This document shows, piece after piece, positions 27,222-36,172 of a DNA stretch of 64,000 nucleotides. Source of the DNA: Granulicella sapmiensis (GTDB taxonomy: Bacteria > Acidobacteriota > Terriglobia > Terriglobales > Acidobacteriaceae). The notes beneath the pieces were generated by a model that saw nothing but the letters and a program-made list of their open reading frames with translations, made no database searches and was not told the origin of the DNA. The translations under genes and the position numbers were made by a program. The stretch spans positions 1 through 64,000 of the forward strand of contig JAMFSR010000015.1 of NCBI GenBank assembly GCA_026225395.1. The letters run 5' to 3'. Position 1 is the first letter of the stretch; each line of letters begins with the position of its first letter.

Positions 27222-28640
27222 CTATATCGCCGCCATCACCTTTTCCCGCAAAGGCTCCAGCCTTTCCTTCTCCAGATCGTCGCGATAGAACATGTTGTAT
27301 GTATCGAACGGAATCAAACGCTTCCCATCCGGATGCGCGATATGCACGCAGGTCTTCTTGATCGATCGCAGATCGAAGCTCTGCGCATCGATAAACGCCA
27401 CGATCAAAATCCGAAACAGATTGTCATACCCCAGCGACTTCGGCGCCAGCACTTGCGGCAAACAACACAGCAACTCCCTCAGCGTCATTGCCTGCGCCGC
27501 CGGCGAATGGTTCGTTGCAAATAGCTTGAAGATGTGATTCCGGATCGTCTCATCCTTCTCATACACGATCGTGTTCCGCCCACCGTTGATCAGCACATCC
27601 GGCTCAATCATCCCCGTTAGCGGCACCACCTTCCCACCCAGCTTCATCGCGTACGCCATCGCCAGGCTATCCGGATGGCAAGGCACGGGAATCAGATCCT
27701 CCGGCTTGAACACACTCGTCTGCTCCAGGATCCTTCGCCGTACTTCACTCAGCGTCAGCCTGTGCGCCGCCGAGTCATACCCCTGCAAACGCCCCGCCTG
27801 CTGCACCGGTTGAAATGTCACACCGCGCACGCACTTCTGTTTCAGCGCAAAGTCGACGATCGCTCCCATCTCATCATCGTTGACCCCGCGCTCAACCGTC
27901 ACCACCAGCGTCGTGGATACATTCAACCGGTTCAGCTTCTCCAGCGCCTTTTCCCGAATATGCCGCAGGTCCGCTCCCCGCAGCTGCATTAGTGGATCTC
28001 GCCTTAGCGAATCGAACTGCAGATACAGCTCAAACTCCGGCATATACGTCGCCAGCCGCTCGGCAAACCCCTCCTCGGTCGCGATGCGAATCCCGTTCGT
28101 ATTCACCATCAGGTGTTTGATGGGTCTCTTCTTCGCCGCATCCAGCACCTCAAAGAACTGCGGATGAATCGTCGGCTCACCACCCGAGATCTGCACTACA
28201 TCGGGCTCAATCTCATTGCTCACAATCGCATTCAGCATCCGCTCAATCTGATCCAGCGGCTTATACGTCGTCCGGTGTGTCCCGCTGTTCGCATAACAGA
28301 TCGGACAACTCAAATTGCAGGCATCGCAAATTTCAAGCAGCGTCAAACAAGAGTGCTGCTCATGGTCCGGACAAAGCCCACAGTCATACGGACACCCATA
28401 CTTCACCGGCGTGTTGTAGTGGTCCGGCATCTCCGGCGGCTTCAGAAACACTTCACGGCAACGCCTATAGTAGTCCACATCATCGGCCATTAACACACGC
28501 TCAAACCCATGCTCCGGACAGCGCTTCAGCATAAAGACCTTGCCATCCTCAAACACGATCTTCGCATCCACCCGCTTGAAGCACGTCGTGCAGATCGATA
28601 CCGCCGTGTCATAAAACAAATAATCCCGCGTCTTCGCCAT
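27222..28640 (-). CDS. Radical SAM protein of the tetraether-synthase (Tes/MJ0619)-like group
   Basis: 472 residues. The radical SAM motif is C108-x3-C112-x2-C115 (CNLSCPIC) with SGGEPT following. Two further Cys sites resemble the extra cofactors of archaeal Tes/MJ0619: a rubredoxin-like set C17, C20, C41 (ICTTC and CPEHG) and an auxiliary set C83, C87, C90, C98 (YGCPYDCGLCPDHE), plus VPCHPDS late. Tes couples lipid tails into membrane-spanning tetraethers, and Acidobacteria make membrane-spanning iso-diabolic acid lipids, so a lipid-tail coupling role is plausible. It ends a minus-strand cluster with an Lgt-like protein and three tiny membrane proteins. ATG 28640 follows GAGGTG. Radical SAM is certain; the lipid role is inference. 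Confidence 0.8.
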   Translation of the reverse strand: MAKTRDYLFYDTAVSICTTCFKRVDAKIVFEDGKVFMLKRCPEHGFERVLMADDVDYYRRCREVFLKPPEMPDHYNTPVKYGCPYDCGLCPDHEQHSCLTLLEICDACNLSCPICYANSGTHRTTYKPLDQIERMLNAIVSNEIEPDVVQISGGEPTIHPQFFEVLDAAKKRPIKHLMVNTNGIRIATEEGFAERLATYMPEFELYLQFDSLRRDPLMQLRGADLRHIREKALEKLNRLNVSTTLVVTVERGVNDDEMGAIVDFALKQKCVRGVTFQPVQQAGRLQGYDSAAHRLTLSEVRRRILEQTSVFKPEDLIPVPCHPDSLAMAYAMKLGGKVVPLTGMIEPDVLINGGRNTIVYEKDETIRNHIFKLFATNHSPAAQAMTLRELLCCLPQVLAPKSLGYDNLFRILIVAFIDAQSFDLRSIKKTCVHIAHPDGKRLIPFDTYNMFYRDDLEKERLEPLREKVMAAI

Positions 28641-28674
28641 CTCTCACCTCTACGAACGTCCGTACGTCTCTTGC

Positions 28675-28744
28675 TTGTCATTCCTCAGCAAAGGAATCTA
28701 CAGTTGCTCTTGTCTTTCTTTCTGTCATCCTCGCAGGGGATCTG
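28675..28744. repeat. Two short degenerate intergenic repeats
   Basis: Two related units, TGTCATTCCTCAGC (from 28676) and TGTCATCCTCGCAGGGG (from 28723), lie in the gap before the radical SAM gene; each is followed by GGAATCT or GGATCTGC. A third relative on the opposite strand is at 36053-36074. They look like members of a dispersed REP-type family. Confidence 0.5.
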
Positions 28745-28757
28745 CTTCTTTCACGGA

Positions 28758-28967
28758 CTACCCATCCTTCCTGCGTCCCGAAATCCATTCAACAATCACC
28801 ACCAGAAATCCAATCAACAACCCAAGCAAAGACAGCAAAAACACGCCGGCACCCACAAACCCAAGCCTGTTCAACCCAGGCGTCAACGCCGCCCCAAGAC
28901 CACACAACCCAAGCGATAGCAACATCCCAACCGCCGCCCCGATAATGATTTTCACGCCAGCACTCAT
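28758..28967 (-). CDS. Tiny two-helix membrane protein with GLCG motif (1 of 3)
   Basis: 69 residues: helix 1 ending LSLGLCGLGA, a short loop, helix 2 (AGVFLLSLLGLLIGFLVVIV), and a basic tail. It shares its layout and the GLCG motif with the two proteins encoded just upstream, suggesting ancient tandem duplication. It is the last small gene before the radical SAM gene (117-base gap). No family recognised. Confidence 0.6.
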   Translation of the reverse strand: MSAGVKIIIGAAVGMLLSLGLCGLGAALTPGLNRLGFVGAGVFLLSLLGLLIGFLVVIVEWISGRRKDG

Positions 28968-28998
28968 ACAGAATCCTCAAACCTCTAATAACCCGTGT

Positions 28999-29274
28999 TT
29001 ACTCCTCACGACCTCCATTACGCTTGCTCTTTCGAATACGAGTGATCACGGCCTCCATGAGTCCAATAACAACTCCGACGACAAGTCCAACTACCGACAG
29101 CCCGAACCCGAGACCACCAAGTATGTCGAAGGTACTCGGCGCGCCATCATGAACAAACCGATCAGCCCTGAGGCCAAGCCCGCACAGGCCCGCGGCAAGC
29201 AGTATGCAAACAGCGGATATCGTCATCAGCCGTAAACCGATGCTTTTCGGGAGCTTTGCTTTCAAGTCAGGCAC
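28999..29274 (-). CDS. Tiny two-helix membrane protein with GLCG motif (2 of 3)
   Basis: 91 residues from GTG 29274, preceded by GAGAGG. A basic N-terminus (MPDLKAKLPKS) precedes helix 1 ending ILLAAGLCGLGL; helix 2 is FGLSVVGLVVGVVIGLMEAV, followed by a very basic tail (RIRKSKRNGG). Same plan as its two neighbours. It lies 15 bases after the preceding small gene, so they are co-transcribed. Unknown function. Confidence 0.58.
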   Translation of the reverse strand: MPDLKAKLPKSIGLRLMTISAVCILLAAGLCGLGLRADRFVHDGAPSTFDILGGLGFGLSVVGLVVGVVIGLMEAVITRIRKSKRNGGREE

Positions 29275-29289
29275 TCCACACCTCTCGCA

Positions 29290-29532
29290 TCACCTATCTC
29301 CGCGTCTCGAATCAGAAACAGCCCAACAGATCGCGCTCACCACAAGGCCAGCCATACAAACGTAAAAGAGATGCGCTCCCACCGAAGCCGCTCGTCCCCA
29401 CCATTGGTCCCCACCGATACCATTCAGGATGCTCGCGCCGCAAAGCCCAAAACTCAGCACGGCACCCACCGCAAAACCCACAAATAACTTCTTTGGCAGA
29501 CTCCCCTTCTTCTCCTCTGGCTTGTCAGGCAT
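29290..29532 (-). CDS. Tiny two-helix membrane protein with GLCG motif (3 of 3)
   Basis: 80 residues. Basic N-terminus (MPDKPEEKKGSLPKK), helix 1 ending AVLSFGLCGASIL, loop with WW, helix 2 (HLFYVCMAGLVVSAICWAV), basic end. ATG 29532 has GGAGAG before it and overlaps the last codons of the Lgt-like gene by eight bases, so translation is coupled to it. Shares MPD...LPK and GLCG with protein 2. Unknown function. Confidence 0.6.
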   Translation of the reverse strand: MPDKPEEKKGSLPKKLFVGFAVGAVLSFGLCGASILNGIGGDQWWGRAASVGAHLFYVCMAGLVVSAICWAVSDSRRGDR

Positions 29533-30238
29533 TGCGTCTCTCCTTCAACTCACCTAGTCCCAAGGCAAACAATCCCACCACACAAGCCCACTGGATCACA
29601 TTCAACCCATGCACCACCGGTTGCGGCTTGATAAAGTCCACCAGCAGCCGCCACCCCAGATACGCCGCAAGAAACCCGCGAAACACCACACCTTCACCAT
29701 GCGGACGCTCCATCCATCGCCACAGCACCCACGCCAAAATCATCAGGAACACACACTCATAAAGCTGCGTCGGATGCCGTCGAACGCCATCGCCAAAGTC
29801 CACACCCCACGGCAGCTTCGTCGCCGTGCCGTACGTGTCGTCGGCAAGCCCGGCAAAGAAACATCCAACCCTTCCCACCGCGATCCCCACGCACAGCGGC
29901 ACCGCAAACAAATCTCCCGTCCGCGACCGCACACCCACCACCAATTTCAACAACTCAACCGCAAGCCACCCACCCAGCAAACCACCCACAATCGTCTTCC
30001 CGCCGGGCTGTAGCAACTCGCTCCAGTGCAGCCCCACCTTCGGCGCCTGCTCCAACAGACCCAGCAACCGTGCACCCACCAGCGCACCCACCGCTGCCGC
30101 CGCAATCACCGACCAGCGCAGCTCATCGTTCAGCGCGTCCCCTCCACGCTGCCGCATCCACCGATACACCAGGTACCCACTCACGTACCCCAATGCCTCA
30201 AACAACGGATGCCATTCGGGATGGAAGATCGTTGCCAA
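29525..30238 (-). CDS. Lgt-like membrane protein lacking the canonical Lgt signature
   Basis: 237 residues with at least six hydrophobic segments and the general Lgt layout (GGKTIVGGLLGGWLAVE, HPTQLYE). In true prolipoprotein diacylglyceryl transferases the signature is GRxGNFxNGE; here it reads GRVGCFFAGLADDTYG (122-137), losing both Asn and the Glu, so it is probably a divergent paralog and not the housekeeping lgt. It may transfer a diacylglycerol-type group to another acceptor. The start appears to be TTG 30238; the first ATG in frame is at residue 28. It heads the cluster with three GLCG proteins and the Tes-like radical SAM enzyme. Confidence 0.72.
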   Translation of the reverse strand: MATIFHPEWHPLFEALGYVSGYLVYRWMRQRGGDALNDELRWSVIAAAAVGALVGARLLGLLEQAPKVGLHWSELLQPGGKTIVGGLLGGWLAVELLKLVVGVRSRTGDLFAVPLCVGIAVGRVGCFFAGLADDTYGTATKLPWGVDFGDGVRRHPTQLYECVFLMILAWVLWRWMERPHGEGVVFRGFLAAYLGWRLLVDFIKPQPVVHGLNVIQWACVVGLFALGLGELKERRNA

Positions 30239-30729
30239 CTTGCAGCGAGTGTATCCCCAACATCCGCTTCTTCCGCTGGCTATCTTCGCCGATTAGTTCA
30301 CTTTCAGAACTGTCCTAACAGCCTCTCCCCAAAAATCCTGTCAAGCCCCCCAGCCCGTGCAAAACTCGCAAAACCACCGCCAACACACGCGATTTCTTTG
30401 CGAAATAGTTGGCATAGTTACCCTCCCGGATTCGATATTCTATTAAGAGCATCCGAAACATCACAATACTTCGCGTACATCGCACTCTTACGCGGACGTT
30501 GCGTCAAGGCTTCCTCCGATAGCCACTAACTCGTTTCAGGAGAATATTTTGCACGCAACCCGTTTAGGACGGCACACTTACGAGATGCCCTGCCCCGGGG
30601 CCGCACATTCTAAACCACTTACCCCCAAGATACCCACTACATAGGGGGAGGGGGTACCACTACAATTTCCACCCGAATATCGCACCATAAAAGCCAGTCG
30701 TATATCGCAAGGCTTAACATGGATGTGCG
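30239..30729. other. 491-base divergent intergenic region with repeat-like segments
   Basis: Separates the Lgt-like cluster (minus) from sucA (plus) and must hold both promoters. It contains a C-rich block near 30340-30360 (CAAGCCCCCCAGCC), AT-rich sequence around 30390-30450 with TTGGCA and TATTCT-like elements, and near 30600-30660 a GGGGGAGGGGGTACC block whose complement, TACCCCCTCCCCC, recurs at 45423. No gene or RNA is supported. Confidence 0.5.
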
Positions 30730-33234
30730 ATGCCGACGAAGACACCCACTCAACCGAAGCCGACCAAGCCCACCCCGCAGGCCGAACCCTCCAGCTCCCG
30801 CGAAGCCACCTTCGATATCTTCCGCCGCTGGGGTTACCTGCAGTCCTCGCTCGATCCTCTCGGCCAGTACCTTCCACCCGAGCCCTTCCCCACGCCGGCC
30901 CCCGATGGCGCAGACTCTGAAGAGGCGCGCAAATATTACTGCGGCTCCATCGGTGCGGAGTTCATGCACATTCCCTCGCCCGAAAAGCGTGCCTGGATTC
31001 AGGAGCAGCTCGAGCAGGACTTCACCACAACCGCCGCAACAAAAGCCCGCATCCTCACCGGCCTCATCCGTGCGGACATCTTCGAGCAGGTCATTCAGCA
31101 GCGCTATCTCGGCACCAAGCGCTTCTCCCTCGAAGGTCTCACCGTACTCGTTCCATTCTTAGACCAGCTCTTCACCACCGCAGCCGATAACGGCGTCAAG
31201 CGCGGCCTCTTCGCCATGGCCCATCGCGGACGCCTCAACGTGATGGTCAACACTGTCGGCCGCGGCTCGCACGAGATCTTCACCAAGTTCGAGGACGTCG
31301 ACCCGCGCAGCACCATGGGCGGCGGCGACGTGAAGTACCACATGGGCGCCACCGGCGACGTCATCACCGCCAACGGCAAAAGCGTTCATCTGCATCTCGC
31401 TTCGAACCCTTCGCATCTTGAAGCCGTAAATCCCGTCATCATCGGCCGCGCTCGCGCGTATCAGGAACGAATTGGCAAGAACGGCAAAAACGAAGTTCTT
31501 CCCATGGTCATTCATGGTGATGCAGCCTTCGCGGGACAAGGCGTTTCCGCTGAAACCCTCAACCTCGCTTCGCTTCACGGCTATAACGTTGGCGGAACGA
31601 TCCAGGTCATCACCAACAACCTTCTCGGCTTCACCGCGAATCCTGAGGAGTCGAACTCCTCGCGCTTCTCGTCCGATCTCGCCAAGCGCCTGCCGATTCC
31701 GATCTTCCACGTCAACGCGGAAGATCCGGAAGCCGTAGTTCGCACTGCCGTTATCGCCGCGAACTATCGCCACAAGTTCCACTCCGATGTCGTCGTCGAC
31801 ATCATCGGCTATCGCCGTCACGGCCACAGCGAAGTCGACGACCCAACCGTCACGCAGCCTCGTCGTTACGCCAAAATCAAGGACCATCCTCCGCTCTACA
31901 AGCTCTACGCGGCGAAGCTCGGTGTCGATGCATCTGCCGAGATCACTGCAACGCAGAACGAGTTCCTCGAAGAGCAGAAGCTCGCAACACACGCCGAGCA
32001 CAAGCCCAAGATGCACTCCCTCCCGGACTATTGGGAACCGTACTTCGGTGGTCATCTGCTCGCGAGCGACAACCCGATCACAGGCCTCGACGCAACCGAG
32101 ATCGCCTCGCTCACCAAGGCTCTGACAACCGCACCCGAAGGCTTCCACATCCACCCCAAGGTCGCCAAGCTGCTTGAGCAGCGCGTCGATATGGGCAACG
32201 GACGCAAGCCTATCGACTACGGCATGGCCGAACTGCTCGCCTACGCAGAACTACTCAAGTCAGGCACTCCAGTTCGCCTCAGCGGACAGGACTCGCAGCG
32301 CGGCACGTTCAACCAGCGTCATTCTGTACTGATCGATATCGAAACCGAAGTCCGCTACTCGCCACTCGGCAACATTGCACCGGAGCAGGGCCGCTGGCAG
32401 GTCTACAACTCCCTGCTCTCGGAAGCCGCATGCCTTGGCTTCGAGTATGGTTTCTCACGCGACTATCCTGAAGCGCTCGTGCTTTGGGAAGCGCAATTTG
32501 GCGACTTCGCCAACGGCGCGCAGATCATCATCGACCAGTTCCTCGCCGCCGGCGAAGCCAAATGGGGTCTGCTCTCAGGCCTCGTCATGCTGCTTCCACA
32601 CGGCTATGAAGGACAAGGTCCAGAGCACTCCAGCGCACGCATCGAGCGCTACCTGCAGCTCGCCGCGCAGGACAACATCCAGATCACGCAGCCCTCAACC
32701 GCAGCGCAGTACTTCCACCTGTTGCGCCGCCAGGCGATGCGCAAGTGGCGCAAGCCGCTGATCGTCTTCACGCCAAAGTCGATGCTGCGTCATCCGGATG
32801 CGATGTCGAGCGTTGCCGATCTCGGTCTCGATCACTTCCAGAATGTTCTACCGGATAACGCTGTCCAGAACCCTCGCAGGCTGTTGGTCTGCACTGGAAA
32901 GATCGGACACAATCTGCGCGTCGAACGCGCCAAGCGCAACGACATGAGCGTCGGCATCATCTTCGTCGATCAGCTGTATCCGTTCCCGGAGGCAGAGCTG
33001 CAGGCAGCGCTCGACCAGCATCCCAATGCGGGTGAGATCGTCTGGGTGCAGGAAGAGCCTGCAAACATGGGCGCTTTCTCCTACGTCATGCCGCTGCTCA
33101 AGCGCCTTGCAGGCGATCGTCCGCTGCTAAGCGTGAAGCGTACAGCCAGCGCAAGCCCCGCAACAGGCTCGGCCAAGGCGCATGAGATGGAAGAGAAGAC
33201 ACTCATCGACATCGCGCTCGGACACGGTTCTTAG
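30730..33234 (+). CDS. sucA: 2-oxoglutarate dehydrogenase E1 component
   Basis: 834 residues; thiamine-diphosphate enzyme that decarboxylates 2-oxoglutarate and succinylates the E2 lipoyl group in the TCA cycle. Recognised blocks: AMAHRGRLNVM, GDVKYHMG, HLASNPSHLEAVNPV, the ThDP motif HGDAAFAGQGVSAETLNL, GYRRHGHSEVDDP, and the C-terminal half SGQDSQRGTFNQRHS, VLWEAQFGDFANGAQ and LPHGYEGQGPEHSSAR. The N-terminal 28 residues are Pro/Lys/Thr-rich and probably flexible; the usual lipoyl-docking helix (FDIFRRWGYLQSSLDPL) follows. E2 and E3 are not adjacent. Confidence 0.95.
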   Translation: MPTKTPTQPKPTKPTPQAEPSSSREATFDIFRRWGYLQSSLDPLGQYLPPEPFPTPAPDGADSEEARKYYCGSIGAEFMHIPSPEKRAWIQEQLEQDFTTTAATKARILTGLIRADIFEQVIQQRYLGTKRFSLEGLTVLVPFLDQLFTTAADNGVKRGLFAMAHRGRLNVMVNTVGRGSHEIFTKFEDVDPRSTMGGGDVKYHMGATGDVITANGKSVHLHLASNPSHLEAVNPVIIGRARAYQERIGKNGKNEVLPMVIHGDAAFAGQGVSAETLNLASLHGYNVGGTIQVITNNLLGFTANPEESNSSRFSSDLAKRLPIPIFHVNAEDPEAVVRTAVIAANYRHKFHSDVVVDIIGYRRHGHSEVDDPTVTQPRRYAKIKDHPPLYKLYAAKLGVDASAEITATQNEFLEEQKLATHAEHKPKMHSLPDYWEPYFGGHLLASDNPITGLDATEIASLTKALTTAPEGFHIHPKVAKLLEQRVDMGNGRKPIDYGMAELLAYAELLKSGTPVRLSGQDSQRGTFNQRHSVLIDIETEVRYSPLGNIAPEQGRWQVYNSLLSEAACLGFEYGFSRDYPEALVLWEAQFGDFANGAQIIIDQFLAAGEAKWGLLSGLVMLLPHGYEGQGPEHSSARIERYLQLAAQDNIQITQPSTAAQYFHLLRRQAMRKWRKPLIVFTPKSMLRHPDAMSSVADLGLDHFQNVLPDNAVQNPRRLLVCTGKIGHNLRVERAKRNDMSVGIIFVDQLYPFPEAELQAALDQHPNAGEIVWVQEEPANMGAFSYVMPLLKRLAGDRPLLSVKRTASASPATGSAKAHEMEEKTLIDIALGHGS

Positions 33235-33244
33235 CAACCGATCT

Positions 33245-34957
33245 CTACTCGATAACTGCGTCGTGCTCGGCTTCATGCGAAGCCGGCACTTCGCGCGCCC
33301 AGATCTGATGCGTGATCTTCGGCGCCCCATCGCCCTTGTGCAATGCCCAGACGCGCTCACGAATGGCTTGATCGTCTGCGGTCATGCGCTCGCGCGAGCG
33401 CAGGTAGTCTAACCAGCTTTCCATGACAAAGGTCTCGTTCAAGTGCTCAGGATCAGCCGCGTCGCGGTAGATGCCCCAACGAACAGCGCCTCCGCGAAGA
33501 CGCACATCTTCGAGTGAATGCACGACGTGGGTGAACTCAGCATAGTTCTCGACGGGGATTTGATACTCGATCGAGATGCGCACAGGACCATCGTCGGGAT
33601 CGGGCGTCGCGGCGAGTGTGGGAACAGGTCGCTTCCACTTGTAAGGCGTGAGATCAGGCAGCGCGCCTTTGAGGATGTGAATGCGTGACGTAAATGGGAT
33701 GGAAGCCGCAAGGCCTGCTCCTGCGCAGATAAGAGCGACCTTGGTGGAACTATGTTGAGCGATCATGCCCCACGTAACGCTGCCCAGCGCCATGCCTCCC
33801 TGGAACGTCATCAGGTACGCGCCGAGAGCGCGTGCGTAAACCCATCCCGGAACAGAGAGTTGCACTGAGACATTGAGCGTAGACATCGTCGATGTCCAAC
33901 AGAAGCCCGCGCCAACGAGCGTAAGCACCGCGACTGCGGGGATGTGAACAAAAGCGAGGAGGAACATCGTCGCGACGTAGTAAAGACCGGTAAGGAAGAG
34001 CAGCTTGTCGGCGTCAATACTCTTGCGGATTCTGGCCAGCGTAGTGGCGCCAATCACAGCGCCAACGCCAAGCGAGCCATTGAGAATGCCGTAACCCATT
34101 GCGCCCTGGTTGTGCATGTCTCGCTTGGCAACAAGAGCAAGCAGCGACCACACGGAGCTGACAAAGAACGTGAAGGTAAATGCACGGATGAGCGGCCCTT
34201 GCAATGACGGCGAGTAGCGCAGGTAACGCAGACCGGAGCGCACCGAGCCTGCGATGCGTTCCGCCGGAAGTGCGCTCTTGTAGATCGGTGTGCGCTTCCA
34301 ACGCCAAAGGATGTAGATGACTCCGGCGAACGACGCAGAGTTGAGCGCGAAGACCCATCCTGCGCCTGTATCGGCACGCATAAAAGCGGCGATCATCAAG
34401 CCGCCTAACGCGGGACCGACAGCGCGAGCGATGTTGTTGCTGGCAGCGTTGAGCGTAACGGCTGCAGGGATATCCTCACGCGGCACGAGCTCTGGAACGA
34501 TGGCCTGCCATGCAGGATTGTTCATCGCCGAGCCGATATTCAGCATGAACGTAAGCAGCAACAGTGTGATGGGCGAGACGACGCCCATGAATGTGAGCAC
34601 AGCGAGGACGGCAACCGAGCCGAGCATCCAGCACTGCCAGAAGATGAGCAGGCGACGGCGTTCGTAGATATCAGCCGTTGCCCCTGCAAGCAGCCCAAGG
34701 AAGAGGACGGGCAAGCTAGCAGCCGTCTGCATAAGAGCGATGAGCAGCGGCGAGGTAGTGAGCACCGTCATCAACCATGTGCCCGCAGTGTCCTGCATCC
34801 ACGTGCCTACGCTCGAGACCGTGGATGCTACCCAGCGGTCGCGAAAGAGCGGAAGGCGCAGCGGCGCAAAGGCGCTCGAGCCCTCGCGCATTGGGTTCTC
34901 TACTGGAGGCCGTTCGGGTGCGAGGTCGGTTGAATCGATATGTCCTGTTTGTCCCAC
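33245..34957 (-). CDS. MFS exporter with C-terminal ABM-like domain
   Basis: 570 residues from a GTG start. The first 430 form an MFS_3-type (enterobactin-exporter-like) permease with about 12 helices; FRDRWVASTVSSVGTWMQDTAGTWLM is the typical N-terminal block of that group. The last 120 residues (RISIEYQIPVENYAEFTHVVH to ITHQIWAREV) look like an antibiotic-biosynthesis-monooxygenase-like ferredoxin-fold domain, common in this MFS subgroup. Substrate unknown. Converges on sucA with ten bases between stops. Confidence 0.85.
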   Translation of the reverse strand: MGQTGHIDSTDLAPERPPVENPMREGSSAFAPLRLPLFRDRWVASTVSSVGTWMQDTAGTWLMTVLTTSPLLIALMQTAASLPVLFLGLLAGATADIYERRRLLIFWQCWMLGSVAVLAVLTFMGVVSPITLLLLTFMLNIGSAMNNPAWQAIVPELVPREDIPAAVTLNAASNNIARAVGPALGGLMIAAFMRADTGAGWVFALNSASFAGVIYILWRWKRTPIYKSALPAERIAGSVRSGLRYLRYSPSLQGPLIRAFTFTFFVSSVWSLLALVAKRDMHNQGAMGYGILNGSLGVGAVIGATTLARIRKSIDADKLLFLTGLYYVATMFLLAFVHIPAVAVLTLVGAGFCWTSTMSTLNVSVQLSVPGWVYARALGAYLMTFQGGMALGSVTWGMIAQHSSTKVALICAGAGLAASIPFTSRIHILKGALPDLTPYKWKRPVPTLAATPDPDDGPVRISIEYQIPVENYAEFTHVVHSLEDVRLRGGAVRWGIYRDAADPEHLNETFVMESWLDYLRSRERMTADDQAIRERVWALHKGDGAPKITHQIWAREVPASHEAEHDAVIE

Positions 34958-35083
34958 GTTTCTATGATGCTACGTGAGGGGCAGGAAATAGGAAGTAGCG
35001 CGAAGGACGTTGGAGAGGATTGAGGGTGAGGCGAGGGGTGAGGCATGAGGAACGTTCGTGTTGGGCGAAACGTATAGTCAAGC

Positions 35084-36013
35084 ATGATGGTTCGCTTTGT
35101 TCTGGCTTTCGTGATGATGATTGGCTCCGTTGCTGCGCAGACGCCGGAGACACCTGCCGCAATTGAGGCGGACAAGCCGTTGCCGGCGATTGGGCCGCTT
35201 CTGCTGGAGGTGGAGAAGAACCAGGATGCCGCCGAGAAAATGCAGCGTGACTACACCTACCACGTGCATGTGGAGCAGCAGGAGTTGGATGGCAAGGGCG
35301 GAGTCAAGAAGACCACTGTTACCGACTCCGAAAGCGTAACGATTGATGGCGTGCGTGTGGACCGCGTGGTGGCGCGCGATGGCAAGCCGCTGACGCCTGA
35401 AGAAGCGAAGAAGGAAAGCGACAAGATCGACAAGGACGTTGCTAAAGACAAAGAACGACGCGCCAAGGCCGAGAGCAGCGGCAAGTCCACCGATGCGGAG
35501 GGTCACGATGAGCTGACTGTTTCGCGCATTCTGCAACTGGGGACGTTCAGTAATCCGCGGCGCGTGATGTTGAACGAACGATCGACGATTGTGGCCGACT
35601 ATGCGGGCGATCCGAATGCGAAGACGAAGAATCGCTTTGAAACGATGTTTCGCGACCTTGTAGGAACGGTATGGATCGATGAGCAGGATCGTGCGCTGGT
35701 GCAGGTGCAGGGACACTTTCTGAACGACTTCAAGATCGGCGGAGGTTTAATCGCCGATGTGAAGAAGGACTCAAGCTTTAGCGCGAAGATGACGAAGGTG
35801 AATGGCGAGGTGTGGCTGCCGGAAGAGTTTGCGGGCCAGGGGAAGATTCGCGTGCTGCTGTTTGCGGGGTTTAATGGGCGGCTGAAGCTCGTAACTTCCG
35901 ACTATAGGAAGTTCCGGGCTTCGGCGACGATTGTCGGTGGTGGGCAGGTGGTTGGGGATGATGGGAAGCCCGTGCCCGAAGCTGCACCTGATCCTGAAAA
36001 GCAAAAGCCTTGA
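35084..36013 (+). CDS. Secreted protein of unknown function
   Basis: 309 residues (start MMVRFVLAFVMMIGSVAAQT, signal peptide cut near VAAQ). A Lys/Glu-rich coiled stretch (about 105-145) separates an N-terminal part from a beta-rich half (TVWIDEQDRALVQVQGHF, GEVWLPEEFAGQG) that recalls LolA-like/outer-membrane lipoprotein-sorting folds. The tail is Pro/Glu/Lys-rich. No catalytic motif. Likely periplasmic and lineage-specific. Confidence 0.7.
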   Translation: MMVRFVLAFVMMIGSVAAQTPETPAAIEADKPLPAIGPLLLEVEKNQDAAEKMQRDYTYHVHVEQQELDGKGGVKKTTVTDSESVTIDGVRVDRVVARDGKPLTPEEAKKESDKIDKDVAKDKERRAKAESSGKSTDAEGHDELTVSRILQLGTFSNPRRVMLNERSTIVADYAGDPNAKTKNRFETMFRDLVGTVWIDEQDRALVQVQGHFLNDFKIGGGLIADVKKDSSFSAKMTKVNGEVWLPEEFAGQGKIRVLLFAGFNGRLKLVTSDYRKFRASATIVGGGQVVGDDGKPVPEAAPDPEKQKP

Positions 36014-36095
36014 ACGCAGAGGGCGCAAAGGAAAGCGTCAGGGATGAGAAACGAGTTCCCTGCGATGATGACTGAAAGAACAGCAAGATATAGGA

Positions 36096-36119
36096 AAAGG
36101 GCAGCCTAAGCCGCCCTTT
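36096..36119 (-). terminator. Intrinsic terminator after the cold-shock gene
   Basis: AAAGGGC and GCCCTTT form a 7-bp stem with a ten-base loop; on the minus strand it is followed by TTCC. It lies 54 bases past the cold-shock stop, between two convergent genes, and may serve both. Confidence 0.5.
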
Positions 36120-36172
36120 CCGCAAGGTCGCTGCTGCTCAACCTCGTTGTAGCTAAGCCCACCAGTCGCTGC

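Noticed and set aside
31159..32154. 331-codon ORF antisense to sucA
   Set aside because: Val/Glu/Arg-rich mirror of a conserved gene; no domain recognised.
33000..35500. Replication origin at the skew change
   Set aside because: No dnaA, dnaN or gyrB nearby and no cluster of DnaA boxes seen.
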